From Paenibacillus sp. 1781tsa1 (GTDB lineage: Bacteria; Bacillota; Bacilli; Paenibacillales; Paenibacillaceae): DNA of 64,000 bases. Position 1 is the stretch's first letter; each line of letters opens with the position of its first letter. The stretch covers positions 6,634,001 through 6,698,000 of the forward strand of contig NZ_JAMYWY010000001.1 in NCBI RefSeq assembly GCF_024159265.1, given 5' to 3'. The notes under the pieces are model-generated. The model had not been told where the DNA came from. It worked only from the letters and a program-made list of their open reading frames with translations, and did no database searches. This document shows, one piece after another, positions 7,984-17,230 of this stretch. Made by a program: the position numbers and the translations under genes.

Positions 7984-8943
7984 ATGGTATACATACTGGC
8001 TTTTATAGTGTCTTTTGCTGTCGTGGTTCTGCTTATTCCGCCGCTTGGTCGACTGGCTCACCGGCTCGATTTTGTGGACAAGCCCCGGGAGGATGTGGAG
8101 CGTAAGCTGCACAGGCAACCGATCCCGCTCACGGCGAGTTACGCGATATTTACTGGATTTTTCCTGACATACATTGCTCTGACCAAAGAAATTACATGGG
8201 AAACGGCGGCTCTGGTCGCTGGTGGTATGCTTCTGCTAACGATTGGTACCGTCGATGACTGGTACAAAACAAAAGGCAAAGATTTTCCTGCCCTGCCCAA
8301 GATGCTCGTACAGGTCTCAGCAGCAGTACTCGTATTTGCTTCTGGCATTGCGTTCACCGGATTCGTGAATCCCTTCAATGCGGAATATGTCATGCTTCCG
8401 ATCTGGCTGCAATTCATTCTCACGATCCTCTGGATCTTCGGAGTGACAACTGTCATTAACTTCTCGGACGGCATGGACGGACTGGCTGGCGGTTTATCAG
8501 CTATCTCGGCGATCACCCTGTTCATCGTGGCCATTACCAAAGGTCAAACGGATTCCGCACTCATGTCGATCATTCTGGTCGGTGTGACGATTGGTTATCT
8601 GAAGTACAACAAAGCTCCTGCCAAAGTGTTCATGGGTGATGCAGGTGCTACGTTCCTTGGCTTCATTTTGGCGGTTATCGCTCTGGACGGTGCATTCAAA
8701 CAAGCAACCATGTTGTCCATTTTCATTCCGATTCTGGCGCTCGGTGTACCGATCTTCGACAACATCTTTGTCGTGATCAAACGTTTCATTCAAGGTAAAG
8801 CGATCTACCAGGCCGACGCGAGTCAAGCTCATTATCGACTGCTGCGTGCCGGATTGAATCATAAACAGGTTGTTGCTGTGCTCTATCTCGTAAGCACTTG
8901 TCTGTGCCTTTCCTCCATCATATTGATGTTGGTAGAGATGTAA
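7984..8943 (+). CDS. tagO: Undecaprenyl-phosphate GlcNAc-1-phosphate transferase-like protein
   Basis: This ~319-residue polytopic membrane enzyme is of the MraY/WecA/TagO family. These transfer a phospho-aminosugar from a UDP-sugar to undecaprenyl phosphate, the first step of teichoic acid or related wall polymer synthesis. Catalytic motifs are visible: DDWYKTKG near residue 91, NFSDGMDGLAGG near residue 159, MGDAGATFLGF near residue 217, and a C-terminal loop ADASQAHYRLL. The loop ends in a single His-Tyr-Arg-Leu rather than the double His of many relatives. The start is not certain. The ATG at 7984 begins directly before the first membrane segment and lies after the likely promoter, but its ribosome site is weak. 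Exact product specificity (TagO versus WecA) is by family only. Confidence 0.85.
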   Translation: MVYILAFIVSFAVVVLLIPPLGRLAHRLDFVDKPREDVERKLHRQPIPLTASYAIFTGFFLTYIALTKEITWETAALVAGGMLLLTIGTVDDWYKTKGKDFPALPKMLVQVSAAVLVFASGIAFTGFVNPFNAEYVMLPIWLQFILTILWIFGVTTVINFSDGMDGLAGGLSAISAITLFIVAITKGQTDSALMSIILVGVTIGYLKYNKAPAKVFMGDAGATFLGFILAVIALDGAFKQATMLSIFIPILALGVPIFDNIFVVIKRFIQGKAIYQADASQAHYRLLRAGLNHKQVVAVLYLVSTCLCLSSIILMLVEM

Positions 8944-8979
8944 GTATCCGCAACAAAAAGCGGTCATATCGGAATGTAA

Positions 8980-9020
8980 AAATAGACGAGTCCAAGATTT
9001 CTTGGCTCGTCTATTTTTTA
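8980..9020 (+). terminator. Terminator of tagO-like gene
   Basis: AATAGACGAGTCCAAG pairs with CTTGGCTCGTCTATT around a short loop and is followed by a T-run. The A-run before the stem could also make it work from the other strand, against the convergent cyd operon. Confidence 0.85.
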
Positions 9021-9167
9021 TGCTTATATGGTTAAGTGCTCATTCCGCACTTATTCAGTGTTATTCGCTAAATTGATAATTCATATATAGGTTCAGTTCA
9101 GCTCAATCATCTGGGCTGGTATGCAACATCCACACGTCTTGAGCCTCAGGCCCTCACAGGCTCACAC

Positions 9168-11105
9168 TTATTTCGAGGCTACCGGCGGCAACGGTTGTTC
9201 CCGTTGTTGCCGACTGGTCCATCCCGGCCGATCGAGTTCAATAAGACGGCGGTATCGCTCTTCCCCGGCCAGCAGTTGTTCGTGAGAACCCTGCATGGCA
9301 ATCTGTCCATTTTCCATAAAAATAAGTTCGTCCATCTGTTCTGCACTAATCAGGTGATGGGTAACCCAGATCATCGTTTTGCCTTGCAAGCTGTCCAGAA
9401 TGGTCCGCATCAGTTCACGCTCCGTCACTGGATCAAGCCCTACCGTTGGTTCATCGAATATAATAACAGGTGTTTCCCGGAGCAGTACTCGGGCCAGTGC
9501 AATCCGTTGCCTTTCCCCGCCAGAGAAACGCAGCCCTGTCTCCAGCATCGGTGTATCATATCCCTGCGGCAAGGATTCGATCAGACCGGATAAACCGACT
9601 TGGGCGGCCACCTGACGAATCTCCTCATCCGTTGCATGCGGACGTCCGATCCGCAGATTGTTCGCTACCGTGGTGTCAAATAGATGTGGGCTCTGATTCA
9701 GCACTGCGATGACATCAGGCACACTCTCTTCCAGCGTCTGCACAGGCAAATCATTGATCAGAACGTTCCCCGCAGACGGAAGCAAGGCCCCCTGAATGAG
9801 CTTCAACAAGGTCGATTTGCCGCCGCCACTTCGTCCAAGGATAGCTAATCGTTTACCTTGTGGCAGATGAAGAGATACATCCTGTAGGGCGTAGGAATCA
9901 TCCGCTGTATAACGGTAACTTAAGCGATTAATCTCGATGTCTGCTCTGAGTTTGGGTGGAATGCGAAGACGAATTCGTCTGTCCGGGATATCACTCGCAG
10001 CTGGCAAGGACTCGGATGGCTGTCCAGCCATCACGTTGCCGTTTTTTACTACAGAAGTCGATTCGCCCGTTCCATCCGCATCACCGGCTCCATTCTGCAA
10101 CGGAAGATAATCTTTCCCTTCGAGCTGCTTCAAGCGATCCAGTGATTCCCGGTACTGTGGAAGATGCTCCACCGCATCCCCTACAGGCAGAAGTGTTTCC
10201 GTGAGCGGAAATAACACCAGCACAAAAGCAGCAATCATCACAGCTGGCAATTGTCCGATAGCAGCGGCGTTTCCAGCCCATAACGTCACGGATATGACCA
10301 TTAAACCAATGACACACTGAGCCATCAGATCGCGCCAGCGTGTCCATCGCCGCAACTTGCGACGAATCGCATCGACCTGTTCTTCCGCCTCTTCCTGCTG
10401 CTGAACAAACTCGGTTGCTCGTCCACTTGCAAGCCAATCTCCCAGTCCAAGCACACCGTCAGTCAGACGGGTATACAACCTGCTGTTTTCCTTTTTCAGC
10501 CGTACACGCCATTTCCACGTCACTTTCAGGGAGATCGCAGGTAGCGCGGCAACAAGGAATAACATATACAAGCCCATCCACACCGCAAATCCCAGATCCA
10601 CACTGCCAAAAGCAATCACAGCCGCACCGTACATCACGAGCGCTGTAACCGAAGGGAAGACTGTACGCAGATAAATATCCTGCAACCGCTCCACATCATC
10701 GGCGAGTGCTCCAAGCACATCTCCGGTCTGCATGCGAGAGCGCAGGAACAGGGCCTGTGGCTCCAGAATGCGATATAACTTCACCCGTTGATCAGCCAAC
10801 ACACGCAGTACGGCATCATGTCCTGCCAAGCGCTCGATATATCGAAAGACGGCGCGAAATATTCCGAATGCACGTACCCCAACGATAGGTACATACACCA
10901 TCAGAATGTTTTCAGGACGCAGCGCAGACTTGGAGATCAGAAATCCGGAGGCAAACAGTAGCAGTACCGCACACAGTGCAGCACAAGTGCCTAGCGCAAT
11001 GACTGCGATGAATCTCCAGCGGTACTGTGCCACATACGGAGCAATCCAGCTATTTTTTTCTTTGCCGTTACGGACGGTCTCCATATGTTCATATCCGGAC
11101 TTCAT
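9168..11105 (-). CDS. cydC: Cysteine/glutathione ABC exporter subunit CydC
   Basis: This 645-residue half-transporter forms the CydDC heterodimer, which exports thiols and is needed to assemble cytochrome bd. An N-terminal six-helix exporter domain (about 25-320) precedes a nucleotide-binding domain with Walker A GRSGGGKST, signature FSGGERQRIALARVLL and Walker B PVIIFDEPTVGLD. Between the domains, about 340-385, is a hydrophilic linker rich in Gly, Asp and Ser that is longer than I would expect. The ribosome site GGAGGCGAT lies within the end of cydD and the genes nearly touch, so they are translationally linked. It is the last gene of cydABCD. Confidence 0.93.
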   Translation of the reverse strand: MKSGYEHMETVRNGKEKNSWIAPYVAQYRWRFIAVIALGTCAALCAVLLLFASGFLISKSALRPENILMVYVPIVGVRAFGIFRAVFRYIERLAGHDAVLRVLADQRVKLYRILEPQALFLRSRMQTGDVLGALADDVERLQDIYLRTVFPSVTALVMYGAAVIAFGSVDLGFAVWMGLYMLFLVAALPAISLKVTWKWRVRLKKENSRLYTRLTDGVLGLGDWLASGRATEFVQQQEEAEEQVDAIRRKLRRWTRWRDLMAQCVIGLMVISVTLWAGNAAAIGQLPAVMIAAFVLVLFPLTETLLPVGDAVEHLPQYRESLDRLKQLEGKDYLPLQNGAGDADGTGESTSVVKNGNVMAGQPSESLPAASDIPDRRIRLRIPPKLRADIEINRLSYRYTADDSYALQDVSLHLPQGKRLAILGRSGGGKSTLLKLIQGALLPSAGNVLINDLPVQTLEESVPDVIAVLNQSPHLFDTTVANNLRIGRPHATDEEIRQVAAQVGLSGLIESLPQGYDTPMLETGLRFSGGERQRIALARVLLRETPVIIFDEPTVGLDPVTERELMRTILDSLQGKTMIWVTHHLISAEQMDELIFMENGQIAMQGSHEQLLAGEERYRRLIELDRPGWTSRQQREQPLPPVASK

Positions 11106-11106
11106 G

Positions 11107-13014
11107 TTATATCGCCTCCATCTGGGCCTGAATCATCTGATAATATACACCTTGTCGTGCCAGTAATTCCTGATGTGTTCCCGTCTCTGCCACTGTGCCG
11201 CCATCCATGACAATAATCCGATCCATATGCGGCATCCAGTGCAGACGATGGGTAGCCAAAAATACAAGCTTGCCTTCAAACAGTGGTAGCATCGTCTGTT
11301 TCAGTTCATACTCTGTTTCCACATCCAGATGTGCTGTCGGTTCATCAAGCAGCAGGATGTTCCGTTTACTAAGCAAGGCCCTTGCCAGCGCCACCCGTTG
11401 CTCCTGCCCGCCACTCAGCTGTCTGCCGCCGGCACCAATGGGCTCATTCAGCCCTCCGGATAATGAGGACAGTAACTTGGTTAATCCAGCTGCACTAACG
11501 GCCTTGGCCACTTCCGCATCCGAAGCCTCCGGCATGTAGAAACGAACGTTATCGGCCAGACTTCCACTAAAGATATACGGATGCTGCGGGATCGCTGCCG
11601 TCTGTCTTCGCCAGGATTCGAGCATATCCGGTGTAACCGGCTGTCCGTTAGCCAGTACTTGACCCGAAGTAGGCAGCTGAAATCCAGCCAATACATCAAT
11701 TAACGTGGACTTGCCTGCTCCGCTGGCGCCAATAATACCGATTTTGCCGAGACCTGTGATCTGAAATGTGACATCCTTTAACGAATATGGACCTTCATCC
11801 TCATGCCGTACCTGTACATCCGTTAGTGCGAGTCTACTATTCTCATTCCAAGAGGACATGGAGGAAAAGGAAGAATCCAACTCAGGAATAGCATCGGGAT
11901 CAAGATCAGGATGCACCGCAGCCATGTTATCGCTCAACACGACGCGTATGGTCGAAGAGTTTGCTTTCCTTTTACCCGAAGATAATGATGGTGTAGATCC
12001 TGCTTCGTCCTCTGCCGTAACCGCATGTGCAACAACATTAGCATAGACTTCCTGCTGTTTCTGTTCAGCGGCTCTACCCCGTTCGATCACCTGATTAATG
12101 GCTGCTCCAGCTTCCTTGCCGTCCAATGTGGCATGATAATCAGCGCCGAGCATACGTACAGGCAGGAAATATTCGGGTGCCAGAATCAGTACCGTCAGTG
12201 CAGGGCCGAGCAGCATATGCCCTTCCGTCAGACGTAATCCCAGACCAACCGCCACGGAAGCAACGGACAGCATGGTGAAGAAATCGAGTGCAAATGAAGA
12301 AAGAAAGGCCATACGCAGGGTGGACATCGTCGCTTTCCGATACCGCTGACTGACCCGCCGAATGGAACCTTCGTGCGTTTTGCTCTGTCCCAATGTTTTT
12401 AGCGTCTCCAGCCCACGCAAGGTATCGACAAAATGGTTAGCGAGTGCTTTGTAGGATCGGAATTGTCCGTCTATCTTACGCTGGGCAGCGAGGCCAATCA
12501 GAATCATGAACACGATCAGGATCGGTAGTGTCAGCATCAGAATAACCCCGGACATCATATCCAGCTTGAACACATACAGCAAAATGACGATGGGTGTGAA
12601 TCCTATGCCCAGCATGCGAGGAATGAATAGTTCGAGATACGCCTTAAATTGAGCTGTGCCCTCACGTGCCAGTGTAACCAGATGGCCTGTGCCCTCGGTC
12701 TTGGCATAACGCGGCCCAAGTCTGAACCACTGCTCCACCATCTGTCTGCGCAGATCAGTCCCTGTCCTCTCCGCATATCGTGATGTCACGAGTTGTAACC
12801 AGAAGGATAGAGCGTATCGGGCGGCAAAAGCAGCCAGGAACAGCAGCAGTACCGGGTACTGCTCCGTTACGGATGAACCTTCAAACAATGCCGTGATGGC
12901 CTGTGCCAGCCATTTGGCTTGCATAATGATCGTCATCGCCTGTAGCAGTACCAGCGCTGATGCCAGCGCGAGTACTGGCCGGATGCCCGGCAGCTTCAGC
13001 AGCCCCCGTTCCAT
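11107..13014 (-). CDS. cydD: Cysteine/glutathione ABC exporter subunit CydD
   Basis: This 635-residue partner of CydC has an exporter membrane domain followed by an ATPase domain with Walker A GASGAGKST, signature LSGGQEQRVALARALL and Walker B NILLLDEPTAHLD. A low-complexity segment of about 70 residues, rich in Ser, Asp and Asn (roughly residues 325-395), separates the domains and resembles the insertion in CydC only in composition. The start codon is one base after the cydB stop, with the ribosome site inside cydB. It is needed for mature bd oxidase in organisms with this operon. Confidence 0.93.
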   Translation of the reverse strand: MERGLLKLPGIRPVLALASALVLLQAMTIIMQAKWLAQAITALFEGSSVTEQYPVLLLFLAAFAARYALSFWLQLVTSRYAERTGTDLRRQMVEQWFRLGPRYAKTEGTGHLVTLAREGTAQFKAYLELFIPRMLGIGFTPIVILLYVFKLDMMSGVILMLTLPILIVFMILIGLAAQRKIDGQFRSYKALANHFVDTLRGLETLKTLGQSKTHEGSIRRVSQRYRKATMSTLRMAFLSSFALDFFTMLSVASVAVGLGLRLTEGHMLLGPALTVLILAPEYFLPVRMLGADYHATLDGKEAGAAINQVIERGRAAEQKQQEVYANVVAHAVTAEDEAGSTPSLSSGKRKANSSTIRVVLSDNMAAVHPDLDPDAIPELDSSFSSMSSWNENSRLALTDVQVRHEDEGPYSLKDVTFQITGLGKIGIIGASGAGKSTLIDVLAGFQLPTSGQVLANGQPVTPDMLESWRRQTAAIPQHPYIFSGSLADNVRFYMPEASDAEVAKAVSAAGLTKLLSSLSGGLNEPIGAGGRQLSGGQEQRVALARALLSKRNILLLDEPTAHLDVETEYELKQTMLPLFEGKLVFLATHRLHWMPHMDRIIVMDGGTVAETGTHQELLARQGVYYQMIQAQMEAI

Positions 13015-13015
13015 A

Positions 13016-14029
13016 TCAGTACTCCAGGTGGTGCTGCTCGTTCAGGCGTTTGCGGAAGATATAATAACTCCAGATCTGATAACCAAGAACAAATGGCAGC
13101 AGTGTACAAGCCACAATCGTCATGACTTTTAATGAATACGCACCAGATGCCGCATTGTATACGGTCAGGTCAAATGCAGAACCAAACGAACTCACCATGA
13201 CTCTTGGGAACAGACCGATAAATACAGAGGCAAAGGCAATTGCAATCACAGCACCTGTCATACCAAAAGCCCAGCCTTCATGCTTCTGACGAACGAAGTA
13301 TGCCGCAAGTGCAAGCGCGACTGCGCCAAGTACAACCATGATCCACAGTGCCCAACCGCGAACGGCGAACACATCGGTCATGAAATACGTCAATATCGCA
13401 TACACGGCAAGCAGCGCAGCCAGCGGCAGCATCAATTTTTGCGCTGTATTCAAGGCACGCTCTCTGAGTTCCCCGACTGTTCGTAGTGAGGCAAACAGTA
13501 ATCCATGAACCAGACACAGCAGGGTTACACTCAAACCGCCAATCACGGTGTACGGATTAACAATATCGAAGAATCCTGCACGCAACTGCATCTCTCCATC
13601 AATAGGCAGACCCTTCATGAACGTAGCAAAGACTACGCCGAACAGGAAAGGAAGGAGCGCGCTGGATACCACAATGATGATATCCCATGTTTTGCGCCAG
13701 CGCTGCTGTTTCATTTTACTGCGGAATTCGAAGGCAACCCCGCGACCAATCAAGGCGAGTAACACGACCACAAGCGGCAGGTAGAAGCCACTGAACATCG
13801 TGGCATACCAGTGCGGGAAGGCGGCAAACATCGCGCCCCCTGCTGTAATCAGCCATACTTCGTTACCATCCCAGAAGGGACCAATCGAGTTGATCAGGGT
13901 CCGGCGTTCACGGTCCGTTTTGGCAATAATGCCTGTAGACATCCCTACACCAAAATCAAAACCTTCCAAAAAGAAGAAACCGACAAACAATACGGCAATC
14001 AGCAAAAACCACAACTCACTTAGTGACAA
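13016..14029 (-). CDS. cydB: Cytochrome bd oxidase subunit II, TTG start
   Basis: This 337-residue membrane subunit of cytochrome bd quinol oxidase has the usual length when started at the TTG at 14029. It then begins MSLSELWFLL, in line with the family. A GGAGGT site lies seven bases upstream, inside cydA, and the two genes overlap by 14 bases. Longer in-frame starts exist but lack a ribosome site. It has the characteristic FFFLEGFDFGVG motif early and about eight membrane helices. It works with CydA in high-affinity oxygen reduction. Confidence 0.93.
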   Translation of the reverse strand: MSLSELWFLLIAVLFVGFFFLEGFDFGVGMSTGIIAKTDRERRTLINSIGPFWDGNEVWLITAGGAMFAAFPHWYATMFSGFYLPLVVVLLALIGRGVAFEFRSKMKQQRWRKTWDIIIVVSSALLPFLFGVVFATFMKGLPIDGEMQLRAGFFDIVNPYTVIGGLSVTLLCLVHGLLFASLRTVGELRERALNTAQKLMLPLAALLAVYAILTYFMTDVFAVRGWALWIMVVLGAVALALAAYFVRQKHEGWAFGMTGAVIAIAFASVFIGLFPRVMVSSFGSAFDLTVYNAASGAYSLKVMTIVACTLLPFVLGYQIWSYYIFRKRLNEQHHLEY

Positions 14030-15431
14030 CGGAATAACCTCCATCCACGCCGAACGGATCGGCCGATTCATCGTGATCTTCCGGCTTATCGACCGCAAAT
14101 GGCCCAGCCTTGATCTCACGTACGAACAGGTATACCATCACGATTCCAAGCACCGTATACGCGGCGGTAAAAGCAATGGTAGAGAACAGAATCATTCCTG
14201 CGGATACGTTCGGTGAGACACCGGCTTCGGTCGTCATATAGCCAAACACCGTCCACGGCTGCCTGCCAACCTCGGTCATGATCCAACCAGATGTATTAGC
14301 GATAAATGGCAGAGAAATAGCAAATACCATCAGACGCATGAACCACTTTCCTGCAACCTCCAGCTTCTTGCGCATGGCCAGTAACGTACCATACAGGGAT
14401 AACAAAATCATTAAGCCACCTGCTGCGATCATAATGCGGAAACTCCAGAACGTTGTTCGTACCGGTGGGATGTAATTCCCCGGTCCATACGTCTGCTCAT
14501 ACTCGGCTTGAAGCTCCTTCATGCCTGTGACACTGCCGGAGAACTTGCTGTAGGACAGGTAACTGAGCAATCCAGGGATTTTGATCTCACCGGTATTCTC
14601 CTGTTTATCCGGATCGATAAAAGCAACCACCGTCCATGGTGCCGGATCTTCTGTCGTCGTCCATGTGCCTTCACTGGCTGCCATCTTCATCGGCTGTGTC
14701 TCCACCAGATATTGCGCCTGGAAATGCCCGGAGAAAGCTACACCCAATGAAGAAACAAGTCCAATGATGATCGCAATATTAAACGATTTACGGAAAATCT
14801 CCACATCCTGTTTCTTCATCAATTTGTAAGCACTTATCCCGGTTACGACGAAAGCCCCTGTCATCAATGCCCCGAAGATTGTATGTGGGAATTCGACGAG
14901 AAGCTGACCATTCGTGATCAGTGCCAGGAAATCATTCATCTCGGCTCGGCCGTTGTTGATCTCAAACCCGACGGGATGCTGCATAAATGAATTGGCTGCC
15001 AGAATCCACAGTGCGGACAGGAATGTCCCGACAAACACCAGCCAAATGCAGGCCAGATGCACTTTTTTGGACAAACGATCCCATCCGAATATCCACAAAC
15101 CAATAAATGTAGACTCCATAAAAAACGCGAGTAACGCTTCAACCGCCAGTGGCGCACCAAACACGTCCCCCACAAACCGAGAGTACTCGGACCAGTTCAT
15201 GCCGAACTGGAATTCTTGCAGAATACCTGTGACAACCCCAACGGCAAAGTTAATCAGGAACAGCTTGCCCCAGAACTTGGCCATCGTTTTGTAGATTTCC
15301 TTCCCCTTAACAACGTACAACGTCTCCATGATCGCAACCAACAGTACAAGACCGATGGATAGCGGGACAAAGAAGAAATGGAAGATCGTTGTAAGTGCAT
15401 ATTGGATACGCGATAACATAATCGGATCCAT
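14016..15431 (-). CDS. cydA: Cytochrome bd oxidase subunit I
   Basis: This 471-residue quinol oxidase subunit binds the hemes and the quinol. The N-terminal RIQYALTTIFHFFFVPLSIG holds the conserved His near residue 18, and the length matches Bacillus-type CydA, which has a short Q-loop. Other family motifs are GVVTGILQEFQFGMNWSEYS and GWIMTEVGRQPW. The start follows AAGGGGTAACGGT. It is the first gene of cydABCD. A Rex-like palindrome lies about 120 bases upstream, which fits control by the NADH/NAD ratio. Confidence 0.96.
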   Translation of the reverse strand: MDPIMLSRIQYALTTIFHFFFVPLSIGLVLLVAIMETLYVVKGKEIYKTMAKFWGKLFLINFAVGVVTGILQEFQFGMNWSEYSRFVGDVFGAPLAVEALLAFFMESTFIGLWIFGWDRLSKKVHLACIWLVFVGTFLSALWILAANSFMQHPVGFEINNGRAEMNDFLALITNGQLLVEFPHTIFGALMTGAFVVTGISAYKLMKKQDVEIFRKSFNIAIIIGLVSSLGVAFSGHFQAQYLVETQPMKMAASEGTWTTTEDPAPWTVVAFIDPDKQENTGEIKIPGLLSYLSYSKFSGSVTGMKELQAEYEQTYGPGNYIPPVRTTFWSFRIMIAAGGLMILLSLYGTLLAMRKKLEVAGKWFMRLMVFAISLPFIANTSGWIMTEVGRQPWTVFGYMTTEAGVSPNVSAGMILFSTIAFTAAYTVLGIVMVYLFVREIKAGPFAVDKPEDHDESADPFGVDGGYSVVTK

Positions 15432-15552
15432 ACCGTTACCCCTTCTTTCTGTTCACTTCGCAGTATGCGTATTTGGCATTGAAGCTGCACCTTCGCTGTC
15501 TGTCCGCCAAATACGTTGATGAACGTATTGTGCCAGATTCCCTATTTTATAC

Positions 15553-15570
15553 ATGTGAGAATTATCACAA
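15553..15570. promoter_or_regulatory. Rex-like operator upstream of cydA
   Basis: Read on the minus strand, TTGTGATAATTCTCACAT is an 18-base near-palindrome that fits the TTGTGA-n6-TCACAA form of Rex sites. It is followed at once by TATAAAAT, so it would overlap the cyd promoter. Rex control of cydABCD is established in other Firmicutes, and its application here is inference. Confidence 0.6.
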
Positions 15571-15594
15571 TCTTCGTCTCCAGAGCAAAAAAAA

Positions 15595-15608
15595 GTGACC
15601 TCGGTCAC
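15595..15608. promoter_or_regulatory. Second palindrome upstream of cydA
   Basis: GTGACCTCGGTCAC has perfect six-base arms around TC and lies 25 bases upstream of the Rex-like site. It resembles a CRP/FNR-family half-site pair more than a Rex site. The remainder of 15609-15937 shows nothing coding, only the upstream region of the next plus-strand gene. Confidence 0.4.
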
Positions 15609-15937
15609 ACAAAGGATAAAATTCAGCCTATTTGAAGCAATCTCATAATACTTTTAGCTGCTTTAGTGCAGATTCAAAAAATGAGGTTTTTAGTACCGAG
15701 ATCCGAGAAGGTGGAATGCAGTTGGAAATGGGGTAGCGGAGCGCAGGAAAACTCTATAAAAGCTTGCCTACTTCATCTATTCATGGAAGATACTCATGTT
15801 TGGGACGGAATGCCCATATGTTAGTCTCAGGCATATCATGCGAAGTGCCGTAATGGCTTTACATATGAAGTGGAAGCATGAAGCACATGCATAGCGAAAG
15901 ACGCTCCATATTACAGTCAAGGTGAGGTGAGCGATTC

Positions 15938-17230
15938 ATGGAAAAACCTGTGCCGTTACCAGGTGAAGAATCCGAAGCCAGCCCGGATAAGGCCAGCGCA
16001 GCACAGCCCCCTGTACGATATGTTCTCTTCCCTCGCAAAGGAGGATGGTCATCCTTTCCCTATCCCGATATTGCTGCACTGCTGTCGATCGAGGGCGAGG
16101 TCTACTATGTCAGCAGCCTGACGCAAACAGTGGATGTACCTGCGGTTATCACCGTGATCTCCCTATCTGAAGCCGAGCAGCTATTGCTGGAACCCCGCAC
16201 CGTGGCAGTGGTTACTCATCCCTACTGGCTCATGGCTGCAGCTTCGCTGGAACCAGAGCTATGTATTGCCCTGCTCCCTGAGCCTGCCGGAGACGAAGCA
16301 TCTTCCCCCCTGTGGGAGAGCAGTATTTCCAAACTGGTGGGCATCGCCGATCTGGTCGGTACATCCTCCGAAACACGATATATGAAGCTGTTATTCCAAG
16401 GCGTACGCGCCATCTGGCTAGGAGGCGAAGATCATTCACCCGCGGGTACGATGCAAAAGGATGATCTCGAAGTCCCTCTCCGGGACTACGAACTGTTCTT
16501 CCTGCATGCGCTGCGGCAGATCCTGTCAGGCACTCCGGATAGCGTCACCCTGCTTCAATGCAGTGTACGTGCCGACTTCTATCGCCAGCTTCGAGCCAAA
16601 GCAGGTGCACATGAGACCATATCCTTTTTGCTGGCAGCTTATGAGTACTTGCTTGAAGATCCTCGGGCCATCCATTCGTTACAAGAAGCATTCACCCATG
16701 CAGTCATGAATGGTCGTAGTGATTGTGTGCTCTCCCACTATCGCTTCCTGTCTGCCATCCATGCCCGGGCCGGGCAGTTGGAGGACGCCTTGCTGGTGTA
16801 CGGAATTAGTGCAGCCGACGAACAGGAACGACATCATTATGAACAGTTATGTCGCTGGTTGGAGGCAGGAGAAGATCAACTTGTACGAGCGGAATTATTG
16901 CGTATGAACGATGATTACGGAACCGCGCTGCGCATCCTGGACGAACTTGGCGGAGAAACCGCGAGACATTGGAAATTCCGCATTTATCAGGAGACAGGAC
17001 GCGTGGAAGAGGCACTGGCTCTGGTGCATGCAGTCGATATTCAGGATGATGCCAGTCGCCAAGATTATCAGCAATTATCCGGAATTGCCCTGGCTCTGCG
17101 AGGGGACAGACACGGGGCAGTCAGACATTTTCTCGAAACGGCACTGGAGGATGAAGATGCCCTCGCCCGGATTGTCGAGCTGGAGCTGTTGGATCATGCT
17201 GTACAGCAATTGCTTGGGGAGGTGCCATGA
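15938..17230 (+). CDS. TPR-rich protein with GT-like N-terminus
   Basis: This 430-residue soluble protein is not one I can name. The first 170 residues look like the N-terminal half of a GT-B glycosyltransferase. One stretch, IADLVGTSSETRYMKLLFQG followed by VRAIWLGG, resembles the inter-domain strand of such enzymes, but no donor-binding half follows. Residues about 195-430 are helical repeats of TPR type (AGQLEDALLVYGI, TGRVEEALALVHA, RGDRHGAVRHFLE). An AAGGTGAGG site precedes the ATG. The stop overlaps the start of the next glycosyltransferase by four bases, so it belongs to the glycosylation operon and may act as scaffold or acceptor-recognition partner (inference). Confidence 0.7.
   Translation: MEKPVPLPGEESEASPDKASAAQPPVRYVLFPRKGGWSSFPYPDIAALLSIEGEVYYVSSLTQTVDVPAVITVISLSEAEQLLLEPRTVAVVTHPYWLMAAASLEPELCIALLPEPAGDEASSPLWESSISKLVGIADLVGTSSETRYMKLLFQGVRAIWLGGEDHSPAGTMQKDDLEVPLRDYELFFLHALRQILSGTPDSVTLLQCSVRADFYRQLRAKAGAHETISFLLAAYEYLLEDPRAIHSLQEAFTHAVMNGRSDCVLSHYRFLSAIHARAGQLEDALLVYGISAADEQERHHYEQLCRWLEAGEDQLVRAELLRMNDDYGTALRILDELGGETARHWKFRIYQETGRVEEALALVHAVDIQDDASRQDYQQLSGIALALRGDRHGAVRHFLETALEDEDALARIVELELLDHAVQQLLGEVP

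Noticed and set aside
15815-15823. CATATGTTA resembling a sigma-K -10 box before the TPR gene
   Set aside because: No AC element lies at a suitable distance upstream, so the match alone is not evidence.
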